Position numbers and translations under genes: made by a program. A stretch of DNA of 41,820 nt. It comes from Alteromonas hispanica. Lineage in GTDB: Bacteria > Pseudomonadota > Gammaproteobacteria > Enterobacterales > Alteromonadaceae. A model generated the notes under the pieces. It ran no database searches. It was not told where the DNA came from and saw only the letters and a list, made by a program, of their open reading frames with translations. The stretch is from assembly GCF_010500915.1 (NCBI RefSeq), contig NZ_JAAAWP010000002.1:546541-588360 (forward strand), read 5' to 3'. Positions within the stretch are counted from its first letter, which is position 1. Each line of letters opens with the position of its first letter. This document shows, piece after piece, positions 7,669 through 16,758 of this stretch.

Positions 7669-7721
7669 AAAGACTCCTCTTTTGAAAAACCATATTCACT
7701 CGTTAAAAGATAGCACAAAAA

Positions 7722-8375
7722 TCATTCAGCTAATATTAAACTTCTGAGGCTTTTGTCCATCAACTCAGCTATCTTTGGCTGCGCTTCGGCATTTGGGTGA
7801 ATTCCATCGTTTTGCATTAAGCTGTCGTTAAGTGCAATCTCTTCAAGAAAGAAAGGAACGAGATGAATAGCATTCCTCTCAGCAACTATGGAATAACTTT
7901 CCGTGAACATCTTTGTATATCTATTACCGTAATTTGAGGGGATCTGCATCTGCTGAAGAAAAACTTCGGCACCACTTTCTTTCGCTGCTTTCACTAAAGC
8001 ATCTAAATTATTTCTAATTTTCTTTATATTATGCCCCTGCAATCCGTCGTTTCCACCCAACTCAATTAAAATGTAAGACGGCATATGCTGTTCAATAAGA
8101 CGAGGTAGCCTAGCTAGTCCACCGTCTGTTGTTTCACCACTTACCGCAGCATTTACAATATCGATCGGAATGTTGTCGTTTTGCCAGTGTTTTTGTAACA
8201 AACTAACCCAACCTTGGTGCTGCTGTAATCCGTACGCTGCCGATAAACTATCGCCAACAACAAGTAAGGTTGCTTCATGGGCGCTAGACGAGGATTTCTC
8301 TTGATCTGAAAGCGCGTGAAACGGTATTAAGACAATGAGCAAAAACGCAAAAAATTGACGATAACTAACGAACAC
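7722..8375 (-). CDS. tesA: Periplasmic acyl-CoA thioesterase I / lysophospholipase TesA
   Basis: A 217-residue SGNH/GDSL hydrolase that cleaves thioesters and esters (acyl-CoA, lysophospholipid, arylesters) in the periplasm. The signal peptide spans about residues 1-23, ending near FHALS. Block I is GDSLSAAYG with the nucleophilic Ser. The oxyanion Gly and Asn lie in ELGGNDGLQG. Block V DGIHPN supplies the catalytic Asp and His. The start is GTG, with AGGGG about 10 bp upstream. It is divergent from ybbA, and the 5' ends nearly abut, the arrangement seen in E. coli (tesA / ybbA-ybbP). The promoters of each gene must therefore lie within or across the other's 5' end. Confidence 0.92.
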   Translation of the reverse strand: MFVSYRQFFAFLLIVLIPFHALSDQEKSSSSAHEATLLVVGDSLSAAYGLQQHQGWVSLLQKHWQNDNIPIDIVNAAVSGETTDGGLARLPRLIEQHMPSYILIELGGNDGLQGHNIKKIRNNLDALVKAAKESGAEVFLQQMQIPSNYGNRYTKMFTESYSIVAERNAIHLVPFFLEEIALNDSLMQNDGIHPNAEAQPKIAELMDKSLRSLILAE

Positions 8376-8381
8376 GAATTG

Positions 8382-9086
8382 ATGACCCCTATGATTAAAA
8401 CAAGCACGGTAACTAAAACGGTAAATACGAGCGAAGGCTCTTTGCAGATCCTTCAGCCAATCTCTTTTGAAGTCAAGGCTGGTGAGTCCGTTGCAATTAT
8501 TGGTGCGTCAGGCTCCGGTAAATCAACTTTACTTGGTCTATTGGCTGGGCTTGATGAAGTCACCAGCGGAGAAATATACCTAGATGGTGAAGCGCTTCAT
8601 AATATGGATGAAGAGCAGCGAGCCGTTCTTAGAGGGAGCAAAGTGGGGTTTATCTTCCAAAGTTTTATGCTGGTACAGAGCCTTACCGCACTGGAGAATG
8701 TTATGTTGCCTGCCGAGATCTCAGGTCTCGACAACCCCAAAAAGCTGGCTATGGATATACTTGAACAAGTGGGGCTTGCACACCGCGCTCATCATTTTCC
8801 CAATCAGCTATCAGGCGGAGAGCAGCAGCGGGTTGCAATTGCCAGGGCATTTATTACCTCGCCAAAGATTCTATTTGCCGACGAACCAACCGGAAATTTG
8901 GATGCTAAAAACAGTGGCAAAATAGAAGAGCTGCTTTTTGAGCTAAACCGAAATACTGGTACAACGCTTGTGCTTGTAACTCACGATACCGAGTTAGCAG
9001 AGCATTGTGATAGACAGCTTACGATGCATGCAGGTGAATTGACAGAAACCACATCTGCATCTACATCACCTAGCGAGGTTAGCTAG
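8382..9086 (+). CDS. ybbA: ABC transporter ATP-binding protein YbbA
   Basis: The ATPase subunit of a LolD/MacB-type (type VII) ABC system. Walker A GASGSGKST, Q-loop FIFQSF, signature LSGGEQQR, Walker B ILFADEP and switch VTHD are all present. LDGEALHNMDEEQRA matches E. coli YbbA closely. I prefer ATG at 8382 (or 8391) over an in-frame TTG at 8355, which lies inside the divergent tesA gene. The stop directly abuts the permease start at 9087, so the two are an operon and a complex. E. coli YbbAP is thought to export hydrophobic compounds; the natural substrate is not settled, and its linkage to tesA suggests a lipid-related role. Confidence 0.92.
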   Translation: MTPMIKTSTVTKTVNTSEGSLQILQPISFEVKAGESVAIIGASGSGKSTLLGLLAGLDEVTSGEIYLDGEALHNMDEEQRAVLRGSKVGFIFQSFMLVQSLTALENVMLPAEISGLDNPKKLAMDILEQVGLAHRAHHFPNQLSGGEQQRVAIARAFITSPKILFADEPTGNLDAKNSGKIEELLFELNRNTGTTLVLVTHDTELAEHCDRQLTMHAGELTETTSASTSPSEVS

Positions 9087-11609
9087 ATGTCTATGACTTT
9101 TAATCTCGCGTGGCGACTATTTAAACACGAGGCCCGACGTGGTGAGCTCACGATAATACTGCTTGCCATTGTATTGTCGGTAGGGGCTGTTCTCTCACTT
9201 TCGCTTTTCAGTGAGCGCTTGCAGGGCGCGCTTAAATCTCGCTCGGCAGCGTTTATCGCAGCCGATGCGCAGCTTCGTTCAGATAAGCCTATTGATGAAA
9301 GTTGGCTGGTGAAAGCAAAAGCCGAAGACTTAAACACGGCGAAGCAAGTATCGACACGCTCAATGGTATTTAAAGACGACGATATGTCGTTGGTAGATTT
9401 AAGAGCGGTAAACGAACACTATCCTCTCAAGGGTATGGTTGGCGTAGCCGAGGTGCCTTTTGGACAGAAAAAGGACACCAACACACTTCCGGAGCGTGGG
9501 GAAGCTTGGGTGCAGTCAAGACTCTTCCAATCGCTTAAATTGCAGGTGGGAGATAAAATTGATATTGGTGACGCTCGGGTGACGGTAACTCGAGTACTTG
9601 CAGATATTCCTGATGCGGGTTTTAGTGTTTTTAACACCGACCCTATTGTACTGATGAGAATGGAAGACTTGCCGTCTGCAAATATCACCGGCCCTGGAAG
9701 TAGAGCGAGATATATCAGTTATTTTGCTGGAGAAGCCTCGGATGTAAAGAGTTACTCATCGTGGTTATTACCCCAACTAAACGACGATCTGCACTCGTGG
9801 CGCACAGTACAGGACGATGAGTCTGCTATTGGCCGCTCAGTGGCCCGCGCTGAGCGTTATTTCCTTTTAGCTAGCTTGTTGGCAATTGTACTGGCTGCGG
9901 TGTCTATCGCTGTAGCTGCCCAGCGTTATGCTCAACGCCACTTCGATCCGGTTGCGATTATGAAAACATTAGGCGCAACTAAACAAACCATCAGGAAAGT
10001 GTACCTAATTCAAATTCTGTTGATAACGCTGCTGGGTATTCTTATTGGACTGGTTGTGGGCTTTATAGGTCAGCATGTAGTAGTGTCTTTGGTAGCCGAT
10101 AGAGTAGATGTCTCTTTGAATGTGTGGCATTGGCGGCCGGTAATTATCGCCATTGCGACTGGCGCTACTTGTGCAATATTATTTTCGCTCTATCCGCTGT
10201 TGCAGCTTTTTTCTGTGCCTCCGCTTCGAGTATTACGCAAAGATTTAGATGCGAGCCTACGCTCTAGAAGTATTCAGTTTGTTGCTTCGGGGGGAGCCAT
10301 TTTTGCGCTGATGTGGATGTACAGCCAAGATTTAAAAATTAGCGCTATTCTCTTCGCCTCTGGCGCCGCGTTGGTAATTGGCCTTCTTGTTGCTACTTAC
10401 TTCCTTATTGCAATAGGTAGAAAGCTTGGAAGCGGCAGTATCGGGCCATGGCAGCTTGCTTGGGCACGTATAAAGCGCAGAGCAATGGATAATAGTGTAC
10501 AGCTTATCAGCTTTTCCATCACGATCATGCTGTTGCTGGTTGTTTTAGTGATGAGAAACGATATGGTTTCACAGTGGCGTGCTCAGCTACCTCAGGGGAC
10601 GCCTAACTATTTCCTAACAAACATAACCCCTGATATTCAGAAACGATTGGACAGACACTTTTCTGATAACAGTGTTGATATTAATGAATTTTTCCCAGTA
10701 ACGCGTGGGCGCTTTGTTTCTGTCAATGGAGAAGGGGTTAACACTGAAGTTTCAAAAGAAGAAGAGTCATCTAATGAGGGCAGAAGAGGGCTTGGCCGAG
10801 AAGCTAATCTCACGTGGGGCAACTCGCTGCAAAAAGAGAATGAAATAATAGAGGGAGTTTGGCATGGCGAGCTAGACTCAGATTACGACAAGGGTTGGTA
10901 TCCAGTATCGGTTGAAGAGGGTGTGGCAGAGCGTTTAGATATCAAGATGGGAGACATGCTCAACTTCAATGTCGGTAGCGAGATAGTGAAAACGAAGGTC
11001 ACTAGCCTTCGAAAAGTAAACTGGCAGACCATGCAGCCCAACTTCTTTTTTGTTATTCACCCAGAAGCGATGGCGGCATTCAGTCCTACCTATATAACCA
11101 GCTTTTATCTTCCTACTGATAGGAAAGACGAGTTAACCAAGCTATTAAAGCCTTTTGCCTCTGTCACCATGTTTGATGTTGATGCACGAATTAACCAACT
11201 AAGAGATATTGTTGAGCAAGTTTCAGTAGCTGTTGAATTTATACTAGTGCTTGTATTGATGGCTGGCAGTTTGGTACTTATTGCCCAAGTGCAGGCTAGC
11301 ATGGACGAACGCCGCCAAGAAATAGCGATTTTGCGTACTTTAGGGGCCAAAGGCAGTTTAATTAGAAAGAGTGTTGTGTTTGAGTTTTTGATCATTGGCA
11401 CCGTTGCCGGTTTTATGGCGGCGCTGGCAAATGAACTAAGCCTGTATTTACTGCAAACGAACGTGTTTCAAATGTCTGCCACACTTCATGTTGAGTATTG
11501 GTTCGTAGCTCCCGCCGTTGGTGCGCTAGTCGTCGGAGTACTTGGAGCCATAGGATGTTGGAGACTATTGACGCTCAATACCGGCGAATTGCTTCGAAAA
11601 ATGGTTTAA
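9087..11609 (+). CDS. ybbP: ABC transporter permease YbbP (FtsX/MacB-type)
   Basis: An 840-residue inner-membrane permease partner of YbbA. An N-terminal transmembrane helix (about 20-45) is followed by a periplasmic MacB-like domain and a first FtsX block (about 260-380) with ERYFLLASLLAIVLAAVSIAVA. Further helices near 395-440 and 465-490, a second periplasmic domain, and a C-terminal FtsX block (about 710-840) with RRQEIAILRTLGAKGSLI follow. The two cytoplasmic coupling motifs (MKTLGATKQTIRKVY and LRTLGAKGS) contact the ATPase. The length agrees with the ten-helix YbbP type. It starts immediately after the ybbA stop. A repeat-rich spacer with hairpins follows. Confidence 0.92.
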   Translation: MSMTFNLAWRLFKHEARRGELTIILLAIVLSVGAVLSLSLFSERLQGALKSRSAAFIAADAQLRSDKPIDESWLVKAKAEDLNTAKQVSTRSMVFKDDDMSLVDLRAVNEHYPLKGMVGVAEVPFGQKKDTNTLPERGEAWVQSRLFQSLKLQVGDKIDIGDARVTVTRVLADIPDAGFSVFNTDPIVLMRMEDLPSANITGPGSRARYISYFAGEASDVKSYSSWLLPQLNDDLHSWRTVQDDESAIGRSVARAERYFLLASLLAIVLAAVSIAVAAQRYAQRHFDPVAIMKTLGATKQTIRKVYLIQILLITLLGILIGLVVGFIGQHVVVSLVADRVDVSLNVWHWRPVIIAIATGATCAILFSLYPLLQLFSVPPLRVLRKDLDASLRSRSIQFVASGGAIFALMWMYSQDLKISAILFASGAALVIGLLVATYFLIAIGRKLGSGSIGPWQLAWARIKRRAMDNSVQLISFSITIMLLLVVLVMRNDMVSQWRAQLPQGTPNYFLTNITPDIQKRLDRHFSDNSVDINEFFPVTRGRFVSVNGEGVNTEVSKEEESSNEGRRGLGREANLTWGNSLQKENEIIEGVWHGELDSDYDKGWYPVSVEEGVAERLDIKMGDMLNFNVGSEIVKTKVTSLRKVNWQTMQPNFFFVIHPEAMAAFSPTYITSFYLPTDRKDELTKLLKPFASVTMFDVDARINQLRDIVEQVSVAVEFILVLVLMAGSLVLIAQVQASMDERRQEIAILRTLGAKGSLIRKSVVFEFLIIGTVAGFMAALANELSLYLLQTNVFQMSATLHVEYWFVAPAVGALVVGVLGAIGCWRLLTLNTGELLRKMV

Positions 11610-11642
11610 GGGGCACCGTATTAAGCGTATTAAAAAGTTCGT

Positions 11643-11851
11643 GGACAGTCACTTAAATTCAAAAACGGACAGTCACTCGTTAAAAGAGTGTCTGTCCGTT
11701 TTCTCTGTCTCTTGCTGCGTTCTGGACTGCCCAATGAGTCCGGACAATGAGTGACTGTCCAATTACACCACTGGCCAGTTATACCTTCATTACACGTAAC
11801 TGGCCGGTATTCGCTTCAGGTAATATTTGGAGTTATTCCGAGTGACTGTCC
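11643..11851. repeat. Inverted cluster of GGACAGTCACT repeats between convergent genes
   Basis: Plus-orientation copies lie at 11643-11653 and 11667-11677. Minus-orientation copies lie at 11687-11697 (one mismatch), 11750-11760 and 11841-11851. The copy at 11667 and the one at 11687 form a hairpin: GGACAGTCACTC pairs with GAGTGTCTGTCC around a 7-nt loop, with one mismatch, followed by GTTTT. This may double as a terminator for ybbP. Plus copies first and minus copies after is the same order as in the other two-orientation clusters. Confidence 0.85.
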
Positions 11852-11949
11852 GATGTCGCTAACTGGGGGCGTTCGCCGTCACTTCTAGTAATTGAATTGG
11901 AGCGCTACTTCTTCAAAAATTTTTGCTAGATACAAGGAATGAAAGGAGT

Positions 11950-11974
11950 TGTCTGCAAGCGTTGCTTACAGACA
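11950..11974. other. Imperfect hairpin in the ybbP-yfcH spacer
   Basis: TGTCTG-C-AAGC, loop GTT, GCTT-A-CAGACA gives a 10-bp stem with one mismatch. No T-run follows on either strand, so it is not an obvious intrinsic terminator. The rest of the 420-bp spacer (11610-12030) has no credible ORF. Confidence 0.4.
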
Positions 11975-12030
11975 GCTGTTCGTTGAATATTAGCATTAGT
12001 TATTTCGCTTATTTGCTCAGGATTTAATAG

Positions 12031-12924
12031 CTAGCTGTAAATAGCTGCTAGGGCCTTATCAACCGTAGGGTATTCAAAGGTAAAACCGGCTTTAACCAGT
12101 TTGTCAGGTATCACGTTTTGCCCTTCAAGAAGCATGGTAGAGGACTCACCCATAGCTATCTTCATTACAAAACTAGGGACAAAAAACAGACAGGGGCGGG
12201 ATAGTGCTTTTGCTAATTGTTTAGAAAAGGTTTTGTTCGTCACAGGCTCTGGGGCGGTTAAGTTGAACGGACCTTTGCATTCATCGTTATTAAGCAAGAA
12301 CTCGATGCCGCTAACCATATCATCAAGGTGGATCCACGAAAGATACTGTTTACCGCTTCCTAAACTGCCGCCTACACCAAGCTTAAACGGAAGCGCCATT
12401 TTTTCTAATGCTCCGCCATTCTTTGATAACACCACGCCAGTACGTAAAGTTGCTACACGGGTTTCTTCCGTGTTCACGCTCATGGCAATATTTTCCCATT
12501 TTTCACACAAGTCTTGAGTGAACTCCTTGTGAACAGGCGTATCCTCGGTAACGATTTTATCTCCCTGACGCCCGTAATAGCCTATAGCTGAGCCAGAAAT
12601 AAAGGTTTTTACAGGTGTTCTACTGCTATTCATTTTGGCGACCAGTTGAGTGGTTATATCCCAACGGCTATCGCATATGATTTTCTTTTGAGTGTCTGTC
12701 CACCTTGTATCGGCTATAGGCTCTCCGGCAAGATTAATAACAGCATCAAACCCGCCAATATCGTCTATCTCAGATACACTCTCAATGGTTTTAATATCAG
12801 AGCCTAATGACTGTTGCGCACTATTTGGATTGCGGGTTAACACAGTAAAGCTGTGGGTGTTTTTGAGCTTTTTGATTAAGCTGCTGCCAATTAACCCCGT
12901 GCCGCCGGTAATAAGAATGTTCAA
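12031..12924 (-). CDS. yfcH: YfcH/TIGR01777-type NAD(P)-dependent epimerase-like protein
   Basis: A 297-residue extended short-chain dehydrogenase (SDR39U1-like). The Rossmann fold opens with ILITGGTGLIGSSL. LAGEPIADTRW is typical of the family, followed by SGSAIGYYG with the Tyr of the catalytic region, then a C-terminal DUF1731-like segment (QNVIPDKLVKAGFTFEYP). The reaction is not established. It follows folX by 23 bp on the same strand, the pairing found in E. coli (folX-yfcH). No signal peptide is visible, so it is cytoplasmic. Confidence 0.88.
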   Translation of the reverse strand: MNILITGGTGLIGSSLIKKLKNTHSFTVLTRNPNSAQQSLGSDIKTIESVSEIDDIGGFDAVINLAGEPIADTRWTDTQKKIICDSRWDITTQLVAKMNSSRTPVKTFISGSAIGYYGRQGDKIVTEDTPVHKEFTQDLCEKWENIAMSVNTEETRVATLRTGVVLSKNGGALEKMALPFKLGVGGSLGSGKQYLSWIHLDDMVSGIEFLLNNDECKGPFNLTAPEPVTNKTFSKQLAKALSRPCLFFVPSFVMKIAMGESSTMLLEGQNVIPDKLVKAGFTFEYPTVDKALAAIYS

Positions 12925-12947
12925 AAGATAACTCCCTGCTGAATTAA

Positions 12948-13316
12948 TTATTCAGACTTGTTGCAGGAAAGAGTAAGCGACACCGAGTCAGAGAATCGCA
13001 GTGCATGAGGCTTATCAACTTCAACTTGGGCAAAGCGCACAGAGCTATGCTCAGATGCAATAGTCAATACGTCTGCGGTTAGCTTTTCTAAAAGAGAAAA
13101 ACGATTGTCTTCGACTAGCTTGATAATCGCCTTGGTGATTGTCTTGTAATTAAGCGCATCCTTCATGTTATCAGTGTTAGAGGCCTTTCCTGCGTCGTAG
13201 TCGATTTTTACGTTCACCACAACGTCCTGTTTGTTTTTTATCTCGTCTTCATTAATTCCGATATAGGTGCGAAGGCGTAAATTTTTGATTTTTATGGTGG
13301 CAAGGTTGAAAGTCAT
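12948..13316 (-). CDS. folX: Dihydroneopterin triphosphate 2'-epimerase FolX
   Basis: A tunnelling-fold enzyme related to dihydroneopterin aldolase (FolB) that epimerises 7,8-dihydroneopterin triphosphate at C2'. The 122-residue protein has [16 protein letters not shown] at its start, [11 protein letters not shown] in the middle and [13 protein letters not shown], all closely like E. coli Fol[14 protein letters not shown] lies near the end. I start at ATG 13316, with GAGA about 6 bp upstream; a GTG directly before it is in frame. It is the first gene of a folX-yfcH unit and is divergent from the permease at 13390. Confidence 0.92.
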   Translation of the reverse strand: MTFNLATIKIKNLRLRTYIGINEDEIKNKQDVVVNVKIDYDAGKASNTDNMKDALNYKTITKAIIKLVEDNRFSLLEKLTADVLTIASEHSSVRFAQVEVDKPHALRFSDSVSLTLSCNKSE

Positions 13317-13389
13317 CACATTCTCTTGTTTGTAGTTAATTATAAGTCGTTGTAAAGTGTTGCTGTTTTAATTAGGAATGTAGCACACA

Positions 13390-14436
13390 ATGTCCATGGA
13401 ACTACGATCGCCCACAGCAAAATTTCTCGTTGTATTTGCGAGTTTGGTTGTTGTTATGGCAGGTATCAAATCAGCCAGTGCCATTATGGTACCCTTCTTT
13501 TTATCCATATTTATTGCTATAGCCTGCGGCCCGATTATCCATTGGACATCACGCTTTGGCGTACCTAAATGGTTATCTATATCCTTTGTTATACTACTTA
13601 TCGTAGTTTTCGGATTTCTATTAGCTGGGCTAGTGGGGCAATCAATGGCAGAGTTTCGAGAAAACCTGCCGCAATACAGGAGTAAGCTCGATTCTGAATT
13701 TGAATGGGTAGTTGGAAAGTTAGCCGACTTCAATATCCATATCAACAGTGAGCTCATAGCCAATCATTTAGACCCCGCTACCGCGATGTCGGTAGCCACT
13801 AACTTTATAAGTGGCATGGGAGGAGTATTGTCTAACCTTTTCCTTATACTGCTAACCGTAATCTTTATGCTGTTTGAAGCAGACAGCATACCAAGACGCC
13901 TGCACATCGCATTAGCCGACCCAGACATGAAGCTTCAACACATCGATAAGTTTATTCGCTCGGTAAATAGTTATTTAGCCATAAAAACAGTGGTGAGCTT
14001 AGGAACCGGGATCATCATCGGTACTTGGCTCTATGTAATGGGAATTGACCACTTTATGCTTTGGGCTGTATTGGCATTTATGCTTAATTTTATCCCCAAT
14101 ATTGGTTCTATAATCGCTGCAGTACCGGCGGTATTAATTGCCTTTGTACAATATGGAATTGCCTCGGCGGGGTTCGTTGCTTTAGGGTTTCTGTTAGTGA
14201 ACACAATTATGGGCAACATGGTTGAGCCGAGACTAATGGGCAAAGGAATGGGGCTGTCTACCTTGGTCGTATTTCTCTCATTAATCTTTTGGGGCTGGCT
14301 ATTGGGCACGGTAGGAATGTTGCTTTCTGTGCCCCTAACCATGGTTGTAAAAATCGCATTGGAGTCAAGGGAAGAGAGTAGGTGGTTAGCCGTTTTACTC
14401 TCCAGCGAAGGCGATAGAAAACAGGTTAGTGGTTAG
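13390..14436 (+). CDS. AI-2E family transporter (PerM/TqsA-like)
   Basis: A 348-residue multi-pass inner-membrane protein of the AI-2E exporter/permease family. Hydrophobic segments lie near residues 8-30, 32-48, 57-80 and 145-170, and then several run from 205 to 335. The family block IPNIGSIIAAVPAVLIAFVQYG and the closing LVVFLSLIFWGWLLGTVGMLLSVPL are clear. Substrates differ among members (autoinducer-2 export, Na+/H+ antiport), so none is assigned. It is divergent from folX, and its last 11 bp overlap the 3' end of the convergent sensor kinase gene. Confidence 0.85.
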   Translation: MSMELRSPTAKFLVVFASLVVVMAGIKSASAIMVPFFLSIFIAIACGPIIHWTSRFGVPKWLSISFVILLIVVFGFLLAGLVGQSMAEFRENLPQYRSKLDSEFEWVVGKLADFNIHINSELIANHLDPATAMSVATNFISGMGGVLSNLFLILLTVIFMLFEADSIPRRLHIALADPDMKLQHIDKFIRSVNSYLAIKTVVSLGTGIIIGTWLYVMGIDHFMLWAVLAFMLNFIPNIGSIIAAVPAVLIAFVQYGIASAGFVALGFLLVNTIMGNMVEPRLMGKGMGLSTLVVFLSLIFWGWLLGTVGMLLSVPLTMVVKIALESREESRWLAVLLSSEGDRKQVSG

Positions 14437-15769
14437 GAAACTTAACTACTACCCGAGCACCACCAAGATGGCTATTTTCAATGTGCATTTTACCTTCGTA
14501 AATTGAGACGAGATCGCTCACTAGTGCTAAACCTATGCCCTGACCCTCGGCATAGGTATCTAGCCGAGCTCCTCGCTCAAGCAGCTCTTGTTTTTTACCA
14601 TCGACAATACCAGGTCCATCATCCTCTATAGTAATAATGAGCCACTCGCTTTCGATACTTGCAGATACACACACTCGAGATACTGCTGCCTTGCATGCGT
14701 TATCTAAAAGGTTGCCACAGAGTTCTAGCAAATCTGTCTCATCACCCTTAAATACGATAGTTTGAGAGTTGGGGGAGTGCGAACATTCACATTCAATCGA
14801 CAGGTTTTTATCTTGATAAATTTTGTCCATGGCGTCTGCTATCTTGAGCAATACAGGCTCGACAGGGATAGCAGCTTGCCAACCTGTTTTGCCAGCACTC
14901 GCGCGTTTCAATTGTCGCTGAATAATATTGTCAATCTGCGTTAGGGATTCTTTTATTTCAGGTTGCAGGTTTTTAGACCCTAGTGCCACGGCAAGAGGTG
15001 TTTTTAAGCTATGAGCTAAATCACCAAGGCTATTTTTATAGCGCTTTCGCTGGGTAGCTTCAAAGTGAAGTAATTCGTTAATAGAATGCTTTAATGAGTC
15101 GAATTCGACAGGGTAGCGGTTGTTTAGCGCACTTTTTTTACCTTTAGAGGCGAGTGATATTTCGTCAATTATCTTTTTAACCGGCAGTAAAATTAGGCTT
15201 ATACCAACAATAATGAAAATGAGCAGAGCGGCGGATAGTGTGATTATCCATTGCCATGTTGTCGCCAAGAAGGTTTGACGTTCTTTTTCAAACACGGCTT
15301 TATTGTTGAAAATGTAAAAATGTACCGGCTCAAAATCTTGGCTTGAAAGAAACTCTGCGGTAAACGCGTAAACGAAAAAGTTGCTGTCGATGTCGAATTT
15401 AGGAATGTAGTCATCGCTGAATACTTCGTTGCCAACCGGGACATCCATGTTTGGCGGCGTAAAAACATACTCCAACGCAGACGCCGACTGCCATATAACC
15501 TCATTGCGAAAAACAATTAGGCCTAAGTATCCAGAACCGGGTAAATTTAGCTCTTCTTCAAATAACACTTCCGGCATCACAGGCGAATCGCCCTCTAATT
15601 CGAATGCGGTTAGCAGGCTTAAGTTCATCAAGCGCAGCTCGCTCATTTTGGCTTCTGTCAGACTTTCAGTGAAAGCCTCTTCGAGAATAATGACGGTAAA
15701 CGGTGCGAAAAGAGCGAGTAGGGTAAAGGCAAGTAACACACTTCTCACGCGAAGTGAAAGTTGTCTCAT
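14426..15769 (-). CDS. PhoQ-like sensor histidine kinase
   Basis: A 447-residue inner-membrane sensor kinase. Helix one spans about residues 8-30, a periplasmic sensor domain about 31-172 and helix two about 173-196. A HAMP-like linker and the dimerisation domain follow, with phosphoacceptor His253 in DLAHSLKTPLAVALGS. An HATPase domain closes the protein, with N box ELCGNLLDNACKAA, DDGPG and GQGIGLALV. The H-box HSLKTPLA is that of the PhoQ group. The acidic patches of the periplasmic domain (for example FEEEL and FELEGD) recall PhoQ's cation-sensing surface, but ligand specificity is inference. The start overlaps the regulator's stop (ATGA). Confidence 0.87.
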   Translation of the reverse strand: MRQLSLRVRSVLLAFTLLALFAPFTVIILEEAFTESLTEAKMSELRLMNLSLLTAFELEGDSPVMPEVLFEEELNLPGSGYLGLIVFRNEVIWQSASALEYVFTPPNMDVPVGNEVFSDDYIPKFDIDSNFFVYAFTAEFLSSQDFEPVHFYIFNNKAVFEKERQTFLATTWQWIITLSAALLIFIIVGISLILLPVKKIIDEISLASKGKKSALNNRYPVEFDSLKHSINELLHFEATQRKRYKNSLGDLAHSLKTPLAVALGSKNLQPEIKESLTQIDNIIQRQLKRASAGKTGWQAAIPVEPVLLKIADAMDKIYQDKNLSIECECSHSPNSQTIVFKGDETDLLELCGNLLDNACKAAVSRVCVSASIESEWLIITIEDDGPGIVDGKKQELLERGARLDTYAEGQGIGLALVSDLVSIYEGKMHIENSHLGGARVVVKFPNH

Positions 15770-16440
15770 AAGTTTCGGTTTATCCTATAGCCTCGTCCTC
15801 GAAGAGTCTCAATGGGCTTAAGCGTACCGTCGGGGTCGAGTTTTTTGCGCAGCCGGCCAATAAACACCTCGATAACGTTACTATCAAGATCGAAATCTTG
15901 GTCGTATATGTGCTCAGTAAGTTCGGTTTTCGACACTACTTTTTGAGGATTCATCATTAGGTATTCCATTACCTTGTATTCATAAGCGGTAAGATCGAAT
16001 GGGGTTTCGTTTACAGCGAGTTCTTCCGTCACTGTATTAAGCGCTATCGGGCCAAACTGTATAACTGGGTTGGCTTGTCCGGACGCTCTTCTAATAAGCG
16101 CTTTTGTTCGCGCTAAAAGCTCTTCATTGTGAAACGGCTTGGTGAGGTAATCATCAGCACCTGCGTCAAGGCCTTCCACCTTTTCTTGCCATCGGTCTCG
16201 AGCCGTCAAAATAAGAATTGGACAAGGGATATTGTCTTTACGGGCCTGTCGAATTACATCAAAACCATCTAACTTCGGCATACCAATATCAATAATGGCG
16301 AGGTCGTAAGCATATTCCTTAATTAAAAAAAGCGCATGCTCACCGTTGTCTGCAAGGTCTACGCTATAACCATTTTGTTGCAACAAAGCATCGAGTTGCG
16401 TAAGGAGCCTACTGTCATCCTCTGCTATTAAAATTCGCAT
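15766..16440 (-). CDS. PhoP-like OmpR-family response regulator
   Basis: A 224-residue two-domain regulator. The receiver domain has the acidic pocket EDD (7-9), phosphoacceptor Asp51 in IIDIGMPKLDG, and Thr and Lys in LTARD and TKPFH. The C-terminal winged helix has ELTEHIYDQDFDLDSNVIEVFIGRLRKKL. I start at MRILIAEDD (16440), just 1 bp after the stop of the PepSY-like gene, and the stop overlaps the kinase start. It probably binds direct repeats in its own promoter; candidate sites are listed at 16759-16824. The closest named relatives by eye are PhoP and QseB. Confidence 0.9.
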   Translation of the reverse strand: MRILIAEDDSRLLTQLDALLQQNGYSVDLADNGEHALFLIKEYAYDLAIIDIGMPKLDGFDVIRQARKDNIPCPILILTARDRWQEKVEGLDAGADDYLTKPFHNEELLARTKALIRRASGQANPVIQFGPIALNTVTEELAVNETPFDLTAYEYKVMEYLMMNPQKVVSKTELTEHIYDQDFDLDSNVIEVFIGRLRKKLDPDGTLKPIETLRGRGYRINRNL

Positions 16441-16441
16441 G

Positions 16442-16711
16442 TTAATCCTTGTCTTTGGACTTTTTAACTTTACCTGAACGTTTATCAACATCCACGGAAA
16501 CCACGCGGCCCGACTTTTTCAACACTTTGACGCGATAAGTTGACGAGGTTTGCTCTATTTTCAAAACACGGCCGTTTGCAGCGCTGCTGGCTTTTGATGC
16601 AGCCTGGCTTTTTGAAACCTCATTACTTTTGTTTTGCTGAGCATATGCAGTATTTACGCTTATTAGCGCAAGGCATGCACTGAATAAAGCTGCTCTAAGC
16701 AATAACCACAT
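16442..16711 (-). CDS. Exported PepSY-like small protein leading the two-component operon
   Basis: An 89-residue protein with a clear signal peptide (about 1-24, ending TAYA). A Ser/Ala/Lys-rich spacer follows, then a single PepSY-like unit GRVLKIEQTSSTYRVKVLKKSGRVVSVDVDKRSGKV with a Lys/Asp tail. PepSY proteins are small periplasmic modulators often encoded with two-component systems. The stop lies 1 bp from the regulator start, so PepSY-regulator-kinase is one operon. It may feed back on the kinase's periplasmic domain; this is inference. The ATG has GTGAGG about 4 bp upstream. Confidence 0.75.
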   Translation of the reverse strand: MWLLLRAALFSACLALISVNTAYAQQNKSNEVSKSQAASKASSAANGRVLKIEQTSSTYRVKVLKKSGRVVSVDVDKRSGKVKKSKDKD

Positions 16712-16758
16712 AAAACCTCACTATAGAAAAAATGCGTTCAGGCTCACTGACTCTTTCG

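Noticed and set aside
12691..12701. GGACAGACACT word inside yfcH (minus strand)
   Set aside because: It encodes the Trp-Thr segment of ADTRWTDTQK, and part of that (ADxRWT) is typical of the family, so the match to the repeat variant is probably coincidental.
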